A stretch of 64,000 bases of DNA from Clostridia bacterium (lineage in GTDB: Bacteria; Bacillota; Clostridia; Oscillospirales; CAG-272). The stretch covers positions 1-64,000 of the forward strand of contig JAFTVG010000029.1 in assembly GCA_017465885.1 (NCBI GenBank), written 5' to 3'. The notes beneath the pieces were generated by a model. It was given only the letters and a program-made list of their open reading frames with translations. It was not told where the DNA came from and did no database searches. Positions 33,045-41,573 of this stretch are shown here, in pieces; the first letter of the stretch is position 1, and every line of letters starts with the position of its first letter. Made by a program: the position numbers and the translations under genes.

Positions 33045-36000
33045 ATGAAAAAGAGTATGATCAGAAGATTGGTAACGGCCATTCTCGTTATCGTTCTTTG
33101 TGCTGTTTCGGTTTGCACTGTCCTTGCTTTTAATTCCAGTGCAGACGACAACATCTACGGCGGCACCAAGAAGAAGACCTTCGAAAAGACCGAAGCGGTG
33201 GAGGCCCTTCTTGAAACTGCCAACCACTTCGTGGTGATCAAGCAGAAGCAAATGGGCGGCTCCCACTATGCGTACACCGAAGCACTGTACGAGCATCAGT
33301 ACGGCGAGATCGACAGACACGGAGAGATCAACTATTCTGCAGGATCCCGTCTTGTGATCCTGTCGGTGCTCGACAATGGCGACGGCACCGTTTCCACCTA
33401 TGAAAAGACGGTTGAAACGGCAAGTGCGGGCGTGTTCAGAGATCCTTCGGTTTCTCCTGACGGCACCAAGCTGCTGTATTCCTTCAAAAAGACTGCAAAC
33501 GACGACTACCACATCTATGAAAGAAGCCTGACCGATCTGGAAGCAGATCCCGTTCAGCTGACCTTCGGTACCGGACGTTCGGATACCGAGCCTCAGTATC
33601 TGGCAAACGGCAACATCGTGTTCAGCTCCAACCGTGCAACCCAGACCGTTGACTGCTGGATCACCCCCGTTTCCAACCTCTACGTAATGGACGGCGACGG
33701 TCAGAACATCCGCAGAGTAGGCTACGATCAGGTGCACACCACCTTCCCCACCGTCACCTCCGACGGCAGAGTGATCTACACTCGTTGGGACTATAACGAC
33801 CGTACACAGATGTTCGTTCAGGGCGTCTTCCAGATGTTCCAGGACGGTACCTACCAGACCGAGGTTTGGGGTAATAACGCAAACTTCCCCACCACTCTGC
33901 TGCATACCAGAGATATTCCCGGCCATGCGGGCAAGTATATTTCCATCGCATCGGGTCACCACGTACAGCAGGTAGGTAAGCTGTGCATCGTGGATACCAC
34001 GGTAGACAGAAACGCCTCCGATTCCATCAAGTTCGTTTTCCCCGACGCCCAGTCAAACGTTGCAACGGGTGTTGACGGCTACGGACAGGGCGGCAGAATC
34101 TACAAGTATCCTTATGCCATCAACGATCACGTTTTCCTTGTGTCCTCCGTTGACGGATACACCGACAAAAACTCCCCCTTCAGCATCTATCTTTGTGACT
34201 CCACGAAGAGCTGGAAGGGCTCTATCGAGCTGGTTGAGGGTGATACCAAGTTCCCTGCAAGCCAGATCGTTCCCATCAAGAAGAGCGACATCTTCAACCG
34301 TCCCTCTATGGTAAACTATGCAAATAACGCAGGTACCTACTACGTAGCAAACGTTTACGAGGGTCAGGGCATGGAAGGCGTGAAGGTAGGTACTGCAAAG
34401 TATCTCAGAGTGGTTGAGATCGTATACCGTACCTCCTCCATCGGTGCAACCTTCCAGCAGACGTCTGCAGGCGGTTCCGGTGACCCCTTCTCACCCATTG
34501 CAACCGGTCTGGGTGCGTGGGACGTAAAGGCGGTGCTGGGCATCGTTCCCGTTGAAGAAGACGGATCGGTAATGTTTAAAGTACCCTCCGATACACCCGT
34601 CTACTTCCAGCTCCTTGATAAGGACGGCTTCGTGATCCAGACCATGCGTTCCTGGTCCACTCTGATGCCCGGCGAGACCTTCTCTTGCGTTGGCTGTCAC
34701 GAGTCCAAGAACACCGCTCCTACCGCAAACTCCACCATTACTATGGCAATGAAGAAGGGTGTGCAGGAGCTTCAGCCCGATCTGTGGATGAAGGGTCACG
34801 ATGAATACGAGGACTTCGATCCTTATACCGACGATTCCATCGGCTTCAGCTATGATATGGTTCAGGATATCCTTGATGAAAGCTGCATCAGCTGCCACAA
34901 CAACGTGGAGCAGGCACTCAAGGAGATCAACACCACCAAGGCAGGCGCTGATACCGCAGTAAATAATCTGGGCTATCTGATCGCAAAGGGAAGTGAATGG
35001 AACTATGCGATCTCGGGCGGTAAGTCGGGCAGCAGCTACGCTCCCTTCGGCAAGCCCACCGCTTCGGTGACCGACGTTAACAGCATTTGGAGCGCGGGCA
35101 CTATCACCTTGACGAATACCTTCAATTTCAGCCAGTGGCATGCAGATGCCTGCAAGACCTCCGTTGAGGTCAAGTATGCGGGAACCATCACCGTAAAGCT
35201 CAACGGCAAGACCGTTTATACTGATACCTCTTCCTCCATCGTTGAAAAGACCGTGGAGCTGACCAAGGCACAGGTAAGCGAGCTGAAGAAGGGTGAGAAC
35301 ACCATTGAGATCACTGTTTCCGGCACCGGCTATTACGTGGACGCGGCATTCCGCTCTTACGCACCCACCGGTGTGCTGGAGCTCTTCGGCATTGCAGAGG
35401 AGTGGAAGTACATGAAGGGTTCTTCCTCTAACGCAGTAGCCTCCACCTGGGGTTCTTCCAGCTTTGATGACTCCGCTTGGTCTGTAGGCAAGGCGCCCTT
35501 CGGTGACAGAGGAGACGTTACTCCTATGAACACTCCCTGGAACGGCGGCGACTCCTATATTTGGCTGAGAAAGACCTTTACCATCACGCAGGAGCAGTAT
35601 GACGCAATGAAGGGCGGCAGTATTTCCGCCAAGTCCTTCTATGACGACACCATTGCAGTTCTGATCAACGGCACCAGAGTTTTCAGCGACAACGGCTACA
35701 ACAATGGCTACGGTCTTGTGGATTTCACGGGCGATGCCTCCAAGATCTTCAAGGTCGGTGAAAACGTGATCGCAGTTTCTCTGCACAATACCGGCGGCGG
35801 CAGAGCGTTTGATATGAGCTTAAGAGCTTCCATCAAGCTTGTGGATGCCGAAACCAATGCACCCGTTGCACTGACCGGTGATATGATCTATCCCGATAGC
35901 AACAGAATGCGCCGTGCATATCCTCTGTCTTACCTTGTTCTGACCGGCTCCACTCCTTCCTACGGTGCTAACCAAATTGCAGGATATCAGTGGATCGGTA

Positions 36001-37079
36001 CTCCCAGCAACAACTACATCAAGTGGAACTCTTCCATGACGCAGACCGAGGTTCTTGATCCTTACACCGCAGGTGCGGCAAAGAGTGCAATGATCACCAA
36101 GCTGAAAAACGGTCACGGCAATCTGTCCGATGAACAGATCAGACTGATCGCGGCTTGGATCGACCTGTGCGTTCCTTGCTGGGGCGAGTATGACGAGAGC
36201 GAGATGTTCGTGGAAGTGGATGAAGCAAGAATGTACGTTGAGCGTATGAACAAGAGACACTTCTATGACGTATGGGACAAGTACGTGAAGATGAATCTGG
36301 CAGGCACTCTGCCTCAGGGCACCGTTGAGGTGGCTCTTGGCAGCGACAGCGCCAAGGGTGACGGCTTCGCCATCCTCTATCTTGACAAGGCATACAAGGC
36401 GGGCGATAAGATCACCGTCAAGGTAACGGGCAGCAAGTACGTAGCCTTCTCGCTCAACGAGCGTCAGGGAGAGGTCCTCTACTACGTACCTAACGGTGAG
36501 TTCACCTACACCGTACCCTCCGATATCAACACCGCATACTGCCGCACCGCAAGATCCAGCGGCACCGGTTCTTACCGTGCACCCACCATTATGGTGCGTA
36601 TTCCCACCGCAGACGAGCTTGCAGAAGAACGTAATCTGGCGTACAACACCTACGCATCCGATAACGGTACCTTCCCCAAGGTAACCTCCAAGCAGAATGC
36701 GACCGGTCTGAACGCAGTGCGCGGCGCAGTTGACGGATTTGTTTCCAACAAGTCTGCATCGGCTGAGTGGCCCTATCAGGCGTGGGTTCCCTCCACCACC
36801 GCAGAAGATTCCATCACCATCGATTTCGGCAGAGAGGTCGTTGTGAACACGCTGAATATCAAGCTCAGAGATGCTTCCTCCGACACCCACCTGATCTCGG
36901 CAGTGCTGACCTTCTCCGACGGTTCTACCATGGAGCTGGCTCTTCACGATTCTTCCGAGTTCCAGTCCTTTGATCTGGGCGGCAAGACGGTAACCAAGCT
37001 GACCCTTGGCGGCTTTACCAAGGCGGCAAGCAAGACCTTTGCCATCACCGAGCTCGAAGTGCTTGGTACTGAAAAGTAA
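33045..37079 (+). CDS. Large HzsA-like (hydrazine synthase alpha family) extracellular cytochrome
   Basis: A 1,344-residue protein; ATG 33045 is preferred over 33033 because AAAGGA has correct spacing to it. A signal peptide spans ~1-33. A TolB/HZS-alpha-type propeller follows (VSPDGTKLLYSF, FSSNRA, VIYTRWDYNDRT, SGHHVQQVGKL). The family segment WDVKAVLGIVPVEEDGS leads to TMRSWSTLMPGETFSCVGCH with heme motif CVGCH at 548-552; a second, CISCH, is at 614-618. A jelly-roll insertion (about 760-930), the family ending GHGNLSDEQIRLIAAWIDL, and a C-terminal F5/8-type (discoidin-like) domain from ~1205 follow. HzsB/HzsC partners are absent, so hydrazine synthesis is unlikely. An extracellular redox or glycan-associated role is inferred. 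Confidence 0.82.
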   Translation: MKKSMIRRLVTAILVIVLCAVSVCTVLAFNSSADDNIYGGTKKKTFEKTEAVEALLETANHFVVIKQKQMGGSHYAYTEALYEHQYGEIDRHGEINYSAGSRLVILSVLDNGDGTVSTYEKTVETASAGVFRDPSVSPDGTKLLYSFKKTANDDYHIYERSLTDLEADPVQLTFGTGRSDTEPQYLANGNIVFSSNRATQTVDCWITPVSNLYVMDGDGQNIRRVGYDQVHTTFPTVTSDGRVIYTRWDYNDRTQMFVQGVFQMFQDGTYQTEVWGNNANFPTTLLHTRDIPGHAGKYISIASGHHVQQVGKLCIVDTTVDRNASDSIKFVFPDAQSNVATGVDGYGQGGRIYKYPYAINDHVFLVSSVDGYTDKNSPFSIYLCDSTKSWKGSIELVEGDTKFPASQIVPIKKSDIFNRPSMVNYANNAGTYYVANVYEGQGMEGVKVGTAKYLRVVEIVYRTSSIGATFQQTSAGGSGDPFSPIATGLGAWDVKAVLGIVPVEEDGSVMFKVPSDTPVYFQLLDKDGFVIQTMRSWSTLMPGETFSCVGCHESKNTAPTANSTITMAMKKGVQELQPDLWMKGHDEYEDFDPYTDDSIGFSYDMVQDILDESCISCHNNVEQALKEINTTKAGADTAVNNLGYLIAKGSEWNYAISGGKSGSSYAPFGKPTASVTDVNSIWSAGTITLTNTFNFSQWHADACKTSVEVKYAGTITVKLNGKTVYTDTSSSIVEKTVELTKAQVSELKKGENTIEITVSGTGYYVDAAFRSYAPTGVLELFGIAEEWKYMKGSSSNAVASTWGSSSFDDSAWSVGKAPFGDRGDVTPMNTPWNGGDSYIWLRKTFTITQEQYDAMKGGSISAKSFYDDTIAVLINGTRVFSDNGYNNGYGLVDFTGDASKIFKVGENVIAVSLHNTGGGRAFDMSLRASIKLVDAETNAPVALTGDMIYPDSNRMRRAYPLSYLVLTGSTPSYGANQIAGYQWIGTPSNNYIKWNSSMTQTEVLDPYTAGAAKSAMITKLKNGHGNLSDEQIRLIAAWIDLCVPCWGEYDESEMFVEVDEARMYVERMNKRHFYDVWDKYVKMNLAGTLPQGTVEVALGSDSAKGDGFAILYLDKAYKAGDKITVKVTGSKYVAFSLNERQGEVLYYVPNGEFTYTVPSDINTAYCRTARSSGTGSYRAPTIMVRIPTADELAEERNLAYNTYASDNGTFPKVTSKQNATGLNAVRGAVDGFVSNKSASAEWPYQAWVPSTTAEDSITIDFGREVVVNTLNIKLRDASSDTHLISAVLTFSDGSTMELALHDSSEFQSFDLGGKTVTKLTLGGFTKAASKTFAITELEVLGTEK

Positions 37080-37091
37080 TCAATACGATCA

Positions 37092-37130
37092 AAAAAATGT
37101 TGCAAGCGTCAGCTTGCAACATTTTTTTTT
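37092..37130 (+). terminator. Terminator of the cytochrome operon
   Basis: AAATGTTGCAAGC, GTCA loop, GCTTGCAACATTT, then a long T-run. Confidence 0.95.
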
Positions 37131-37140
37131 GAAAAAGGAC

Positions 37141-37169
37141 TGTACAAACGAAAGAAAATACTGTATAAT
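37141..37169 (+). promoter_or_regulatory. Promoter of the Sel1-repeat gene
   Basis: TGTACA, 17-nt spacer, TATAAT. Confidence 0.78.
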
Positions 37170-37205
37170 AAGAGAGATGAAAGCATTTATAAAACGGAGG
37201 AGATC

Positions 37206-38366
37206 ATGAAAAAGACCCTTGAAGAATATAAGGCGCTGATGGCGGCAGAGGCTGAAAAAACGGCTGACGCCAAAAAGAAGGTTGCCGAAGCAAAAAAGGC
37301 GTACGAGGAAGCAACGGGCGCACTTTCCGACGCGGAGAGCGTGCAGAGAAGTGCAGAGTATGCTCTTCACTCTCACAACATCAACAAGCTTTGGATGATC
37401 CTGATGGGTGTGGCGTTGGCAATGGATCTTGCCATCCCCTGCTACGGTCTTTATTGGCTGAAGAGTGAGGACAATTTCTGGCAGGCGCTTGGGCATAACG
37501 GCGTGCCTGCCATCCTTGCGGTGATCAGCCTGGTGATCTGGGCTTTAGGCATCTTTTTCCTGATGCAGAAGAAAAAGAAGGGCAAGGTGTTTGCCAAGGC
37601 TCTTGAGGATGCCAAGGAGAAGTGCGCGGCGGCACAGCGGGTAAAGACCGATAAGGAAGCCATCCTCAATCTGGACACCGACGCTTTGGAAGGACAGAAA
37701 AAGGCTGAAAAGGCGTTGAAGGACGAGTTTTACACCGTCTATCCCGAGGAGCTTGAAAAGATCAACGAGCAAAAGCGTCAGGCTGAAGAGGCGGCGCGCA
37801 AGGAATACGAGGACAAGCAGGAGCGGGAGCGCAAGGAGGCTGAAGCATACGTTCAGCGTCAGAGAGACCTGACCGAGGCACAGAAGATGTTCGAGCATCC
37901 CCAAGCGTACGTGATGGATGGACAATTTGAAAACGATTTCAAGGTGTACGAGAAGTCGGCTGAGATGGGCTGTCAGGATGCGCAGATCCGCGTGGTGGAG
38001 ACTTATCTTGGTATTTCCTACAAGAGCGGCGTGAAGGTAGACGTGGCAAAGGGCGAGGCTCTTGCACTTGCTTTTGCAGAACAAGGAAGCGTTGTCTTCT
38101 ACGAGATCCTGGGTAAGGGCTTCCTTTACGGCGAGGGCGGTATGACCAAGGACGAGGCAAAGGGTCTGAAGTATCTTGAAAAAGCAGCAGGCAGAGGCAG
38201 ACAAAAAGCAATGATGATGGCGGCAGTCTGCCACTATAACGGCGTGGGCACCGAGAAAAACGAGGAGCGCGCACGCAAGTTCTTCGAGCACGCCGCAAAG
38301 CAGGGCAATGAGCAGGCGATTCAGGTGATCGTCGCCATGAATAACGGCGAAAAGCTTCGTTTCTGA
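37206..38366 (+). CDS. Membrane protein with coiled coils and Sel1-like repeats
   Basis: A 386-residue protein; GGAGGAG precedes ATG 37206. Residues 1-55 are a charged coiled coil and two transmembrane helices lie at about 60-82 and 100-120. A second Ala/Lys/Glu-rich coiled coil spans ~125-230. Sel1-type TPR repeats end it (GFLYGEGGMTKDEAKGLKYL, CHYNGVGTEKNEERARKFFE). Both coiled coils appear cytoplasmic, with the two helices forming a hairpin. Sel1 repeats usually scaffold protein complexes. The partner is unknown; the gene is monocistronic. Confidence 0.82.
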   Translation: MKKTLEEYKALMAAEAEKTADAKKKVAEAKKAYEEATGALSDAESVQRSAEYALHSHNINKLWMILMGVALAMDLAIPCYGLYWLKSEDNFWQALGHNGVPAILAVISLVIWALGIFFLMQKKKKGKVFAKALEDAKEKCAAAQRVKTDKEAILNLDTDALEGQKKAEKALKDEFYTVYPEELEKINEQKRQAEEAARKEYEDKQERERKEAEAYVQRQRDLTEAQKMFEHPQAYVMDGQFENDFKVYEKSAEMGCQDAQIRVVETYLGISYKSGVKVDVAKGEALALAFAEQGSVVFYEILGKGFLYGEGGMTKDEAKGLKYLEKAAGRGRQKAMMMAAVCHYNGVGTEKNEERARKFFEHAAKQGNEQAIQVIVAMNNGEKLRF

Positions 38367-38370
38367 AAAC

Positions 38371-38412
38371 AAAAAGTTGTCTTACAGCGATCGGCTGTAA
38401 GACAACTTTTTT
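38371..38412. terminator. Bidirectional terminator between the Sel1 gene and trpB2
   Basis: AAAAAGTTGTCTTACAGC, GATCG loop, GCTGTAAGACAACTTTTTT. A-tracts and T-tracts on both sides serve both convergent genes. Confidence 0.92.
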
Positions 38413-39796
38413 ATTTCACTTCGTTTTCAGCCATATCGGGCAGAGAAGCAAAGCCTCTTTCAAGATCCTCGTCGGTGGGCAGATAGTCTTTCATAATACC
38501 GTCGTTGAACTTCTGATAGGATACCATATCAAAATAGCCCGTACCGGTCAGACCGAAGAGAATGACCTTTTCCTCGCCCGTTTCCTTGCATTTCAGCGCT
38601 TCGTTTACCGCAACGTGGATGGCGTGGCTGCTCTCGGGAGCGGGCAGAATACCCTCGCACTTTGCAAATTCAACGGCAGAGGCAAAGACCTCGGTCTGCT
38701 TCACGGTGGTGGCTTCCATCAGTCCGTCGTAGCGAAGCTGTGAAAGGGTAGAGTTCATTCCGTGGTAACGAAGTCCTCCCGCGTGGCTTGCGGCGGGAAT
38801 GAAGCCCGAGCCAAGGGTGTACATTTTGGAAAGAGGGCATACCATACCGGTGTCGCAGTAGTCGTAAACGTATTTTCCTCTGCTGAGGCTGGGACAGGAT
38901 GCAGGCTCTACGGCAATGAAGCGATAGTCTGCATTGCCCTTGATCTTTTCGCCCATAAAGGGAGCGATCAGACCGCCCAGGTTGGAACCGCCGCCGGCAC
39001 AACCGATGATGATGTCGGGCTTGACGTTGTATTTGTCAAGAGCGGCTTTGGCTTCAAGTCCGATGATCGACTGGTGAAGCATCACCTGATTGAGCACAGA
39101 GCCTAAAACGTAGCGATATCCCTCGGTGTTGGATGCTACCTCCACCGCCTCGGAAATGGCACAACCAAGGGAGCCCGTGGTCCCGGGGAAGCGCTCGTTG
39201 ATCTCTCTGCCCACAGCCGTCTCCATGGAGGGAGAGGGCGTTACCGAAGCGCCGTAGGTGCGCATGACCTCGCGTCTGAAGGGCTTCTGCTCGTAGGAGC
39301 ATTTGACCATAAAGACCTTGCAGTCCAGTCCCAGATAGGCGCACGCCATAGAAAGGGCAGTGCCCCACTGACCTGCACCCGTCTCGGTGGTCACACCCTT
39401 GAGTCCCTGGTTTTTGGCGTAATACGCCTGCGCGATGGCAGAGTTGAGCTTGTGGGAGCCCGAGGTGTTGTTTCCTTCAAACTTATAGTAGATGTGAGCG
39501 GGAGTGTTTAACTTCTTTTCCAGCTCGTAGGCTCTTACCAGCGGTGCGGGTCTGTACATCTTGTAAAAGTCACGGATCTCGCGGGGAATCTCAAAATAGG
39601 GAGTGGTATCGTCCAGCTCCTGCTTGATGAGCTCGTCGCAAAAGACGGGGCGCAGATCCTCGTAGCCCATGACCTTGTGGGTCTTGGGGTCAAGAAGGGG
39701 AGCGGGCTTGTTTTTCATATCTGCCCTCAGGTTATACCAATGGGTGGGCAGCTCTTCTTCACTTAAATAAATCTTATAGGGGATCTTCTTTGACAT
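38411..39796 (-). CDS. trpB: TrpB2-type tryptophan synthase beta chain
   Basis: A 461-residue PLP enzyme condensing indole with serine to tryptophan. ATG 39796 is chosen for its AAGGAAAGA site. The PLP-lysine lies in FEGNNTSGSHKLNSAIAQAY, the phosphate-binding loop is GCAGGGSNLGG, and ETGAGQWGTALSMA contains the catalytic Glu region. The length and the long N-terminal extension (PRPVF/PLVRAYELE) fit the TrpB2 branch, which often occurs without TrpA. No trpA or other trp gene is adjacent, so it probably salvages indole. It is monocistronic; no T-box is seen in its short leader. Confidence 0.93.
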   Translation of the reverse strand: MSKKIPYKIYLSEEELPTHWYNLRADMKNKPAPLLDPKTHKVMGYEDLRPVFCDELIKQELDDTTPYFEIPREIRDFYKMYRPAPLVRAYELEKKLNTPAHIYYKFEGNNTSGSHKLNSAIAQAYYAKNQGLKGVTTETGAGQWGTALSMACAYLGLDCKVFMVKCSYEQKPFRREVMRTYGASVTPSPSMETAVGREINERFPGTTGSLGCAISEAVEVASNTEGYRYVLGSVLNQVMLHQSIIGLEAKAALDKYNVKPDIIIGCAGGGSNLGGLIAPFMGEKIKGNADYRFIAVEPASCPSLSRGKYVYDYCDTGMVCPLSKMYTLGSGFIPAASHAGGLRYHGMNSTLSQLRYDGLMEATTVKQTEVFASAVEFAKCEGILPAPESSHAIHVAVNEALKCKETGEEKVILFGLTGTGYFDMVSYQKFNDGIMKDYLPTDEDLERGFASLPDMAENEVK

Positions 39797-39871
39797 GATC
39801 TCTTCCTTTCCTTGCAAAGCGCTCGCTTGCATGCCCTTATAGGGTCGGATCGTTTTCTTTCTATCCTTAGA

Positions 39872-39900
39872 ATGATAACACAACCGCCCGTCTTTGTCAA
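39872..39900 (-). promoter_or_regulatory. Promoter of trpB2
   Basis: On the minus strand TTGACA, 17-nt spacer, TATCAT, about 75 nt before the start codon. Confidence 0.85.
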
Positions 39901-39960
39901 GTTCTTTTTGCCTTGGAGTAAGGAAGAGTGATAATTTTCAGGAAAAAATCACCGTCTTCA

Positions 39961-39989
39961 TTGACAAACCACCAAGAAAATGATATACT
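39961..39989 (+). promoter_or_regulatory. Promoter of nagA
   Basis: TTGACA, 17-nt spacer, TATACT, 45 nt before the start codon. Confidence 0.9.
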
Positions 39990-40034
39990 GTATTCGTGAT
40001 CTTATGCGGCAAAGTGCCGAGAAAGGAATTGCTT

Positions 40035-41189
40035 ATGAAAGGCTTTATCAACAGCAAGGTTTACGTAGAAGGGCAGGGCATCGTTACCTGCAATATCGGT
40101 TTTGAAAATGGAAAGATCGCTTATATCGGAAATGATCCCACGGGTATTGAGCCCATCGCTACCCTCAGCGAAGATCAGGTGATCGTTCCCGGCTTTATCG
40201 ACGAGCACATCCACGGTGCGGCAGGATGCGACGCCATGGACGGCACCGTCGAAGCACTTTCCGCCATCGCAAATGCCGTAGCTTGCGAGGGTACGGTCGG
40301 CTTCCTTGCCACCACCATGACCCAGTCTCCCGAGAACATCAGCAAGGCAATGGTTGCCGTGAAGGACTATATGGCAGGCGAACATAAGGAGGGTGCCGAG
40401 GTGATCGGTATCCATCTGGAGGGTCCGTTTATCTCTGTAAAGCACATCGGTGCTCAGCCCCTTGAATACGTGGCTGCTCCCTCCGTGGAGGTCTTCAAGA
40501 AGTATAATGAGCTCAGCGGCAACGCCATCCGCATCGTGTCTATGGCACCCGAGGTAGAGGGCGCAGGCGAGCTGGTTGAATATATGGCAAGCGTGGGCGT
40601 GGTGCCCTCCATCGGTCATACCGACGCTACCTATAACGACATCGACGCAGCAATTGCAAAGGGCGCAAAGAACGTGACCCATACCTTCAATGCACAGAAG
40701 GCACTCCACCACAGAGAGATCGGCACCGTTGGCACGGCGCTCCTTCGTGACGAGTTAAACTGCGAGCTGATCTGCGATACCATCCACGTTTCTGTTCCCG
40801 CCATCCGTCTTGTTGCAAAGAACAAGCCCCACGGCAAGCTGACTCTGGTTACCGACGCTATGCGTGCAAAGCATATGCCTGACGGTGAATCGGAGCTGGG
40901 CGGACAACTGGTTATCGTAAAGAACGGCGAGGCAAGACTGGTTGACGGTACGCTGGCAGGAAGCGTTCTGCGCATGAACAACGCCGTGAAGAACGTGGTG
41001 ACCCTGTGCGGCATCCCCTTCACCGATGCCATCGATTTTGCCACCATCAACCCCGCAACCACTCTGGGCGTGGCTGACCGCCTCGGCTCCATCAAGGTGG
41101 GCAAGGATGCAAGCGTTGCAGTGCTTGATGAGAAGACCTTCGAGGTTGCCCTCACCGTAAGAGCAGGCGAAGTGATCTATTCCAAGTAA
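40035..41189 (+). CDS. nagA: N-acetylglucosamine-6-phosphate deacetylase
   Basis: A 384-residue amidohydrolase removing acetate from GlcNAc-6-phosphate in amino-sugar catabolism and peptidoglycan recycling. ATG 40035 follows GAAAGGAA. Metal and catalytic residues are visible: the HxH in GFIDEHIHGAAG, Glu in IHLEGPFIS, His in IGHTDATYND, the HTFNAQKALHHRE segment and catalytic Asp in LVTDAMRAKHM. Length is normal. It stands alone; no nagB is adjacent. Cytoplasmic. Confidence 0.95.
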   Translation: MKGFINSKVYVEGQGIVTCNIGFENGKIAYIGNDPTGIEPIATLSEDQVIVPGFIDEHIHGAAGCDAMDGTVEALSAIANAVACEGTVGFLATTMTQSPENISKAMVAVKDYMAGEHKEGAEVIGIHLEGPFISVKHIGAQPLEYVAAPSVEVFKKYNELSGNAIRIVSMAPEVEGAGELVEYMASVGVVPSIGHTDATYNDIDAAIAKGAKNVTHTFNAQKALHHREIGTVGTALLRDELNCELICDTIHVSVPAIRLVAKNKPHGKLTLVTDAMRAKHMPDGESELGGQLVIVKNGEARLVDGTLAGSVLRMNNAVKNVVTLCGIPFTDAIDFATINPATTLGVADRLGSIKVGKDASVAVLDEKTFEVALTVRAGEVIYSK

Positions 41190-41212
41190 TCTCTTTTAAA
41201 TATAAAACGAAT

Positions 41213-41547
41213 ACCCGAAGCCGTAGGCGTTGTGTTCCTAAGGACACAACGCCAACTCTATTCGCCTTCGGCGAGTGATATTGCTTCGCAGTGATATTCG
41301 TCTTGCGACGAGTGGTATTTGCTACGCAAGTTTATGGGCGAATAGAATATAACTGCTCTGCCTGCAGAGTAATATCACTTTTGCGGTAGCAAAAATATCA
41401 CGCTGTCGAAGACAGCATATCACTAAAAACTATCAGGAAATGCGCACTTACTCACCACCGAACGCGGCGGTGCAATAAAAAATAGCCAATATGGATTTTA
41501 TTCCGTATTGGCTATTTTACTGTCCTTTAGAACCCGAAGCCGTAGGC
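41213..41547. repeat. Array A: variable short hairpins separated by AGTGATATT boxes
   Basis: This gene-free stretch is a palindrome cluster. Three boxes AGTGATATT (41274, 41290, and AGTGGTATT at 41311) alternate with different small hairpins (CGCC-TT-CGGCG, GCTTCGC, CGTC-TTGC-GACG, TGCTACGCA). Then the same box appears inverted (AATATCACT at 41371, 41394 and 41417) with other hairpins (TTTGC-GGTA-GCAAA, GCTGTC-GA-AGACAGC). A 16-nt direct repeat ACCCGAAGCCGTAGGC brackets the array at 41213-41228 and 41532-41547. It is not a CRISPR because units are 15-20 nt and palindromic. Confidence 0.75.
41474..41518 (-). terminator. Terminator of tig-clpP-clpX
   Basis: On the minus strand AATAGCCAATA and TATTGGCTATT pair and run into TTTTATT. 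A second hairpin, ACCCGAAGCC-TAC-GGCTTCGGGT (41532-41554), lies between it and the clpX stop. Confidence 0.85.
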
Positions 41548-41573
41548 TTCGGGTATTTTCATTTTATTGTAGA

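Noticed and set aside
33045..37079. Calling the locus a hydrazine synthase.
   Set aside because: HzsB/HzsC homologues and other anammox genes are absent, and HZS-alpha-like proteins are widespread in organisms that do not make hydrazine.
41213..41547. CRISPR array.
   Set aside because: Units are only ~15-20 nt, the variable parts are palindromic, box orientation flips in the middle, and no cas genes are present.
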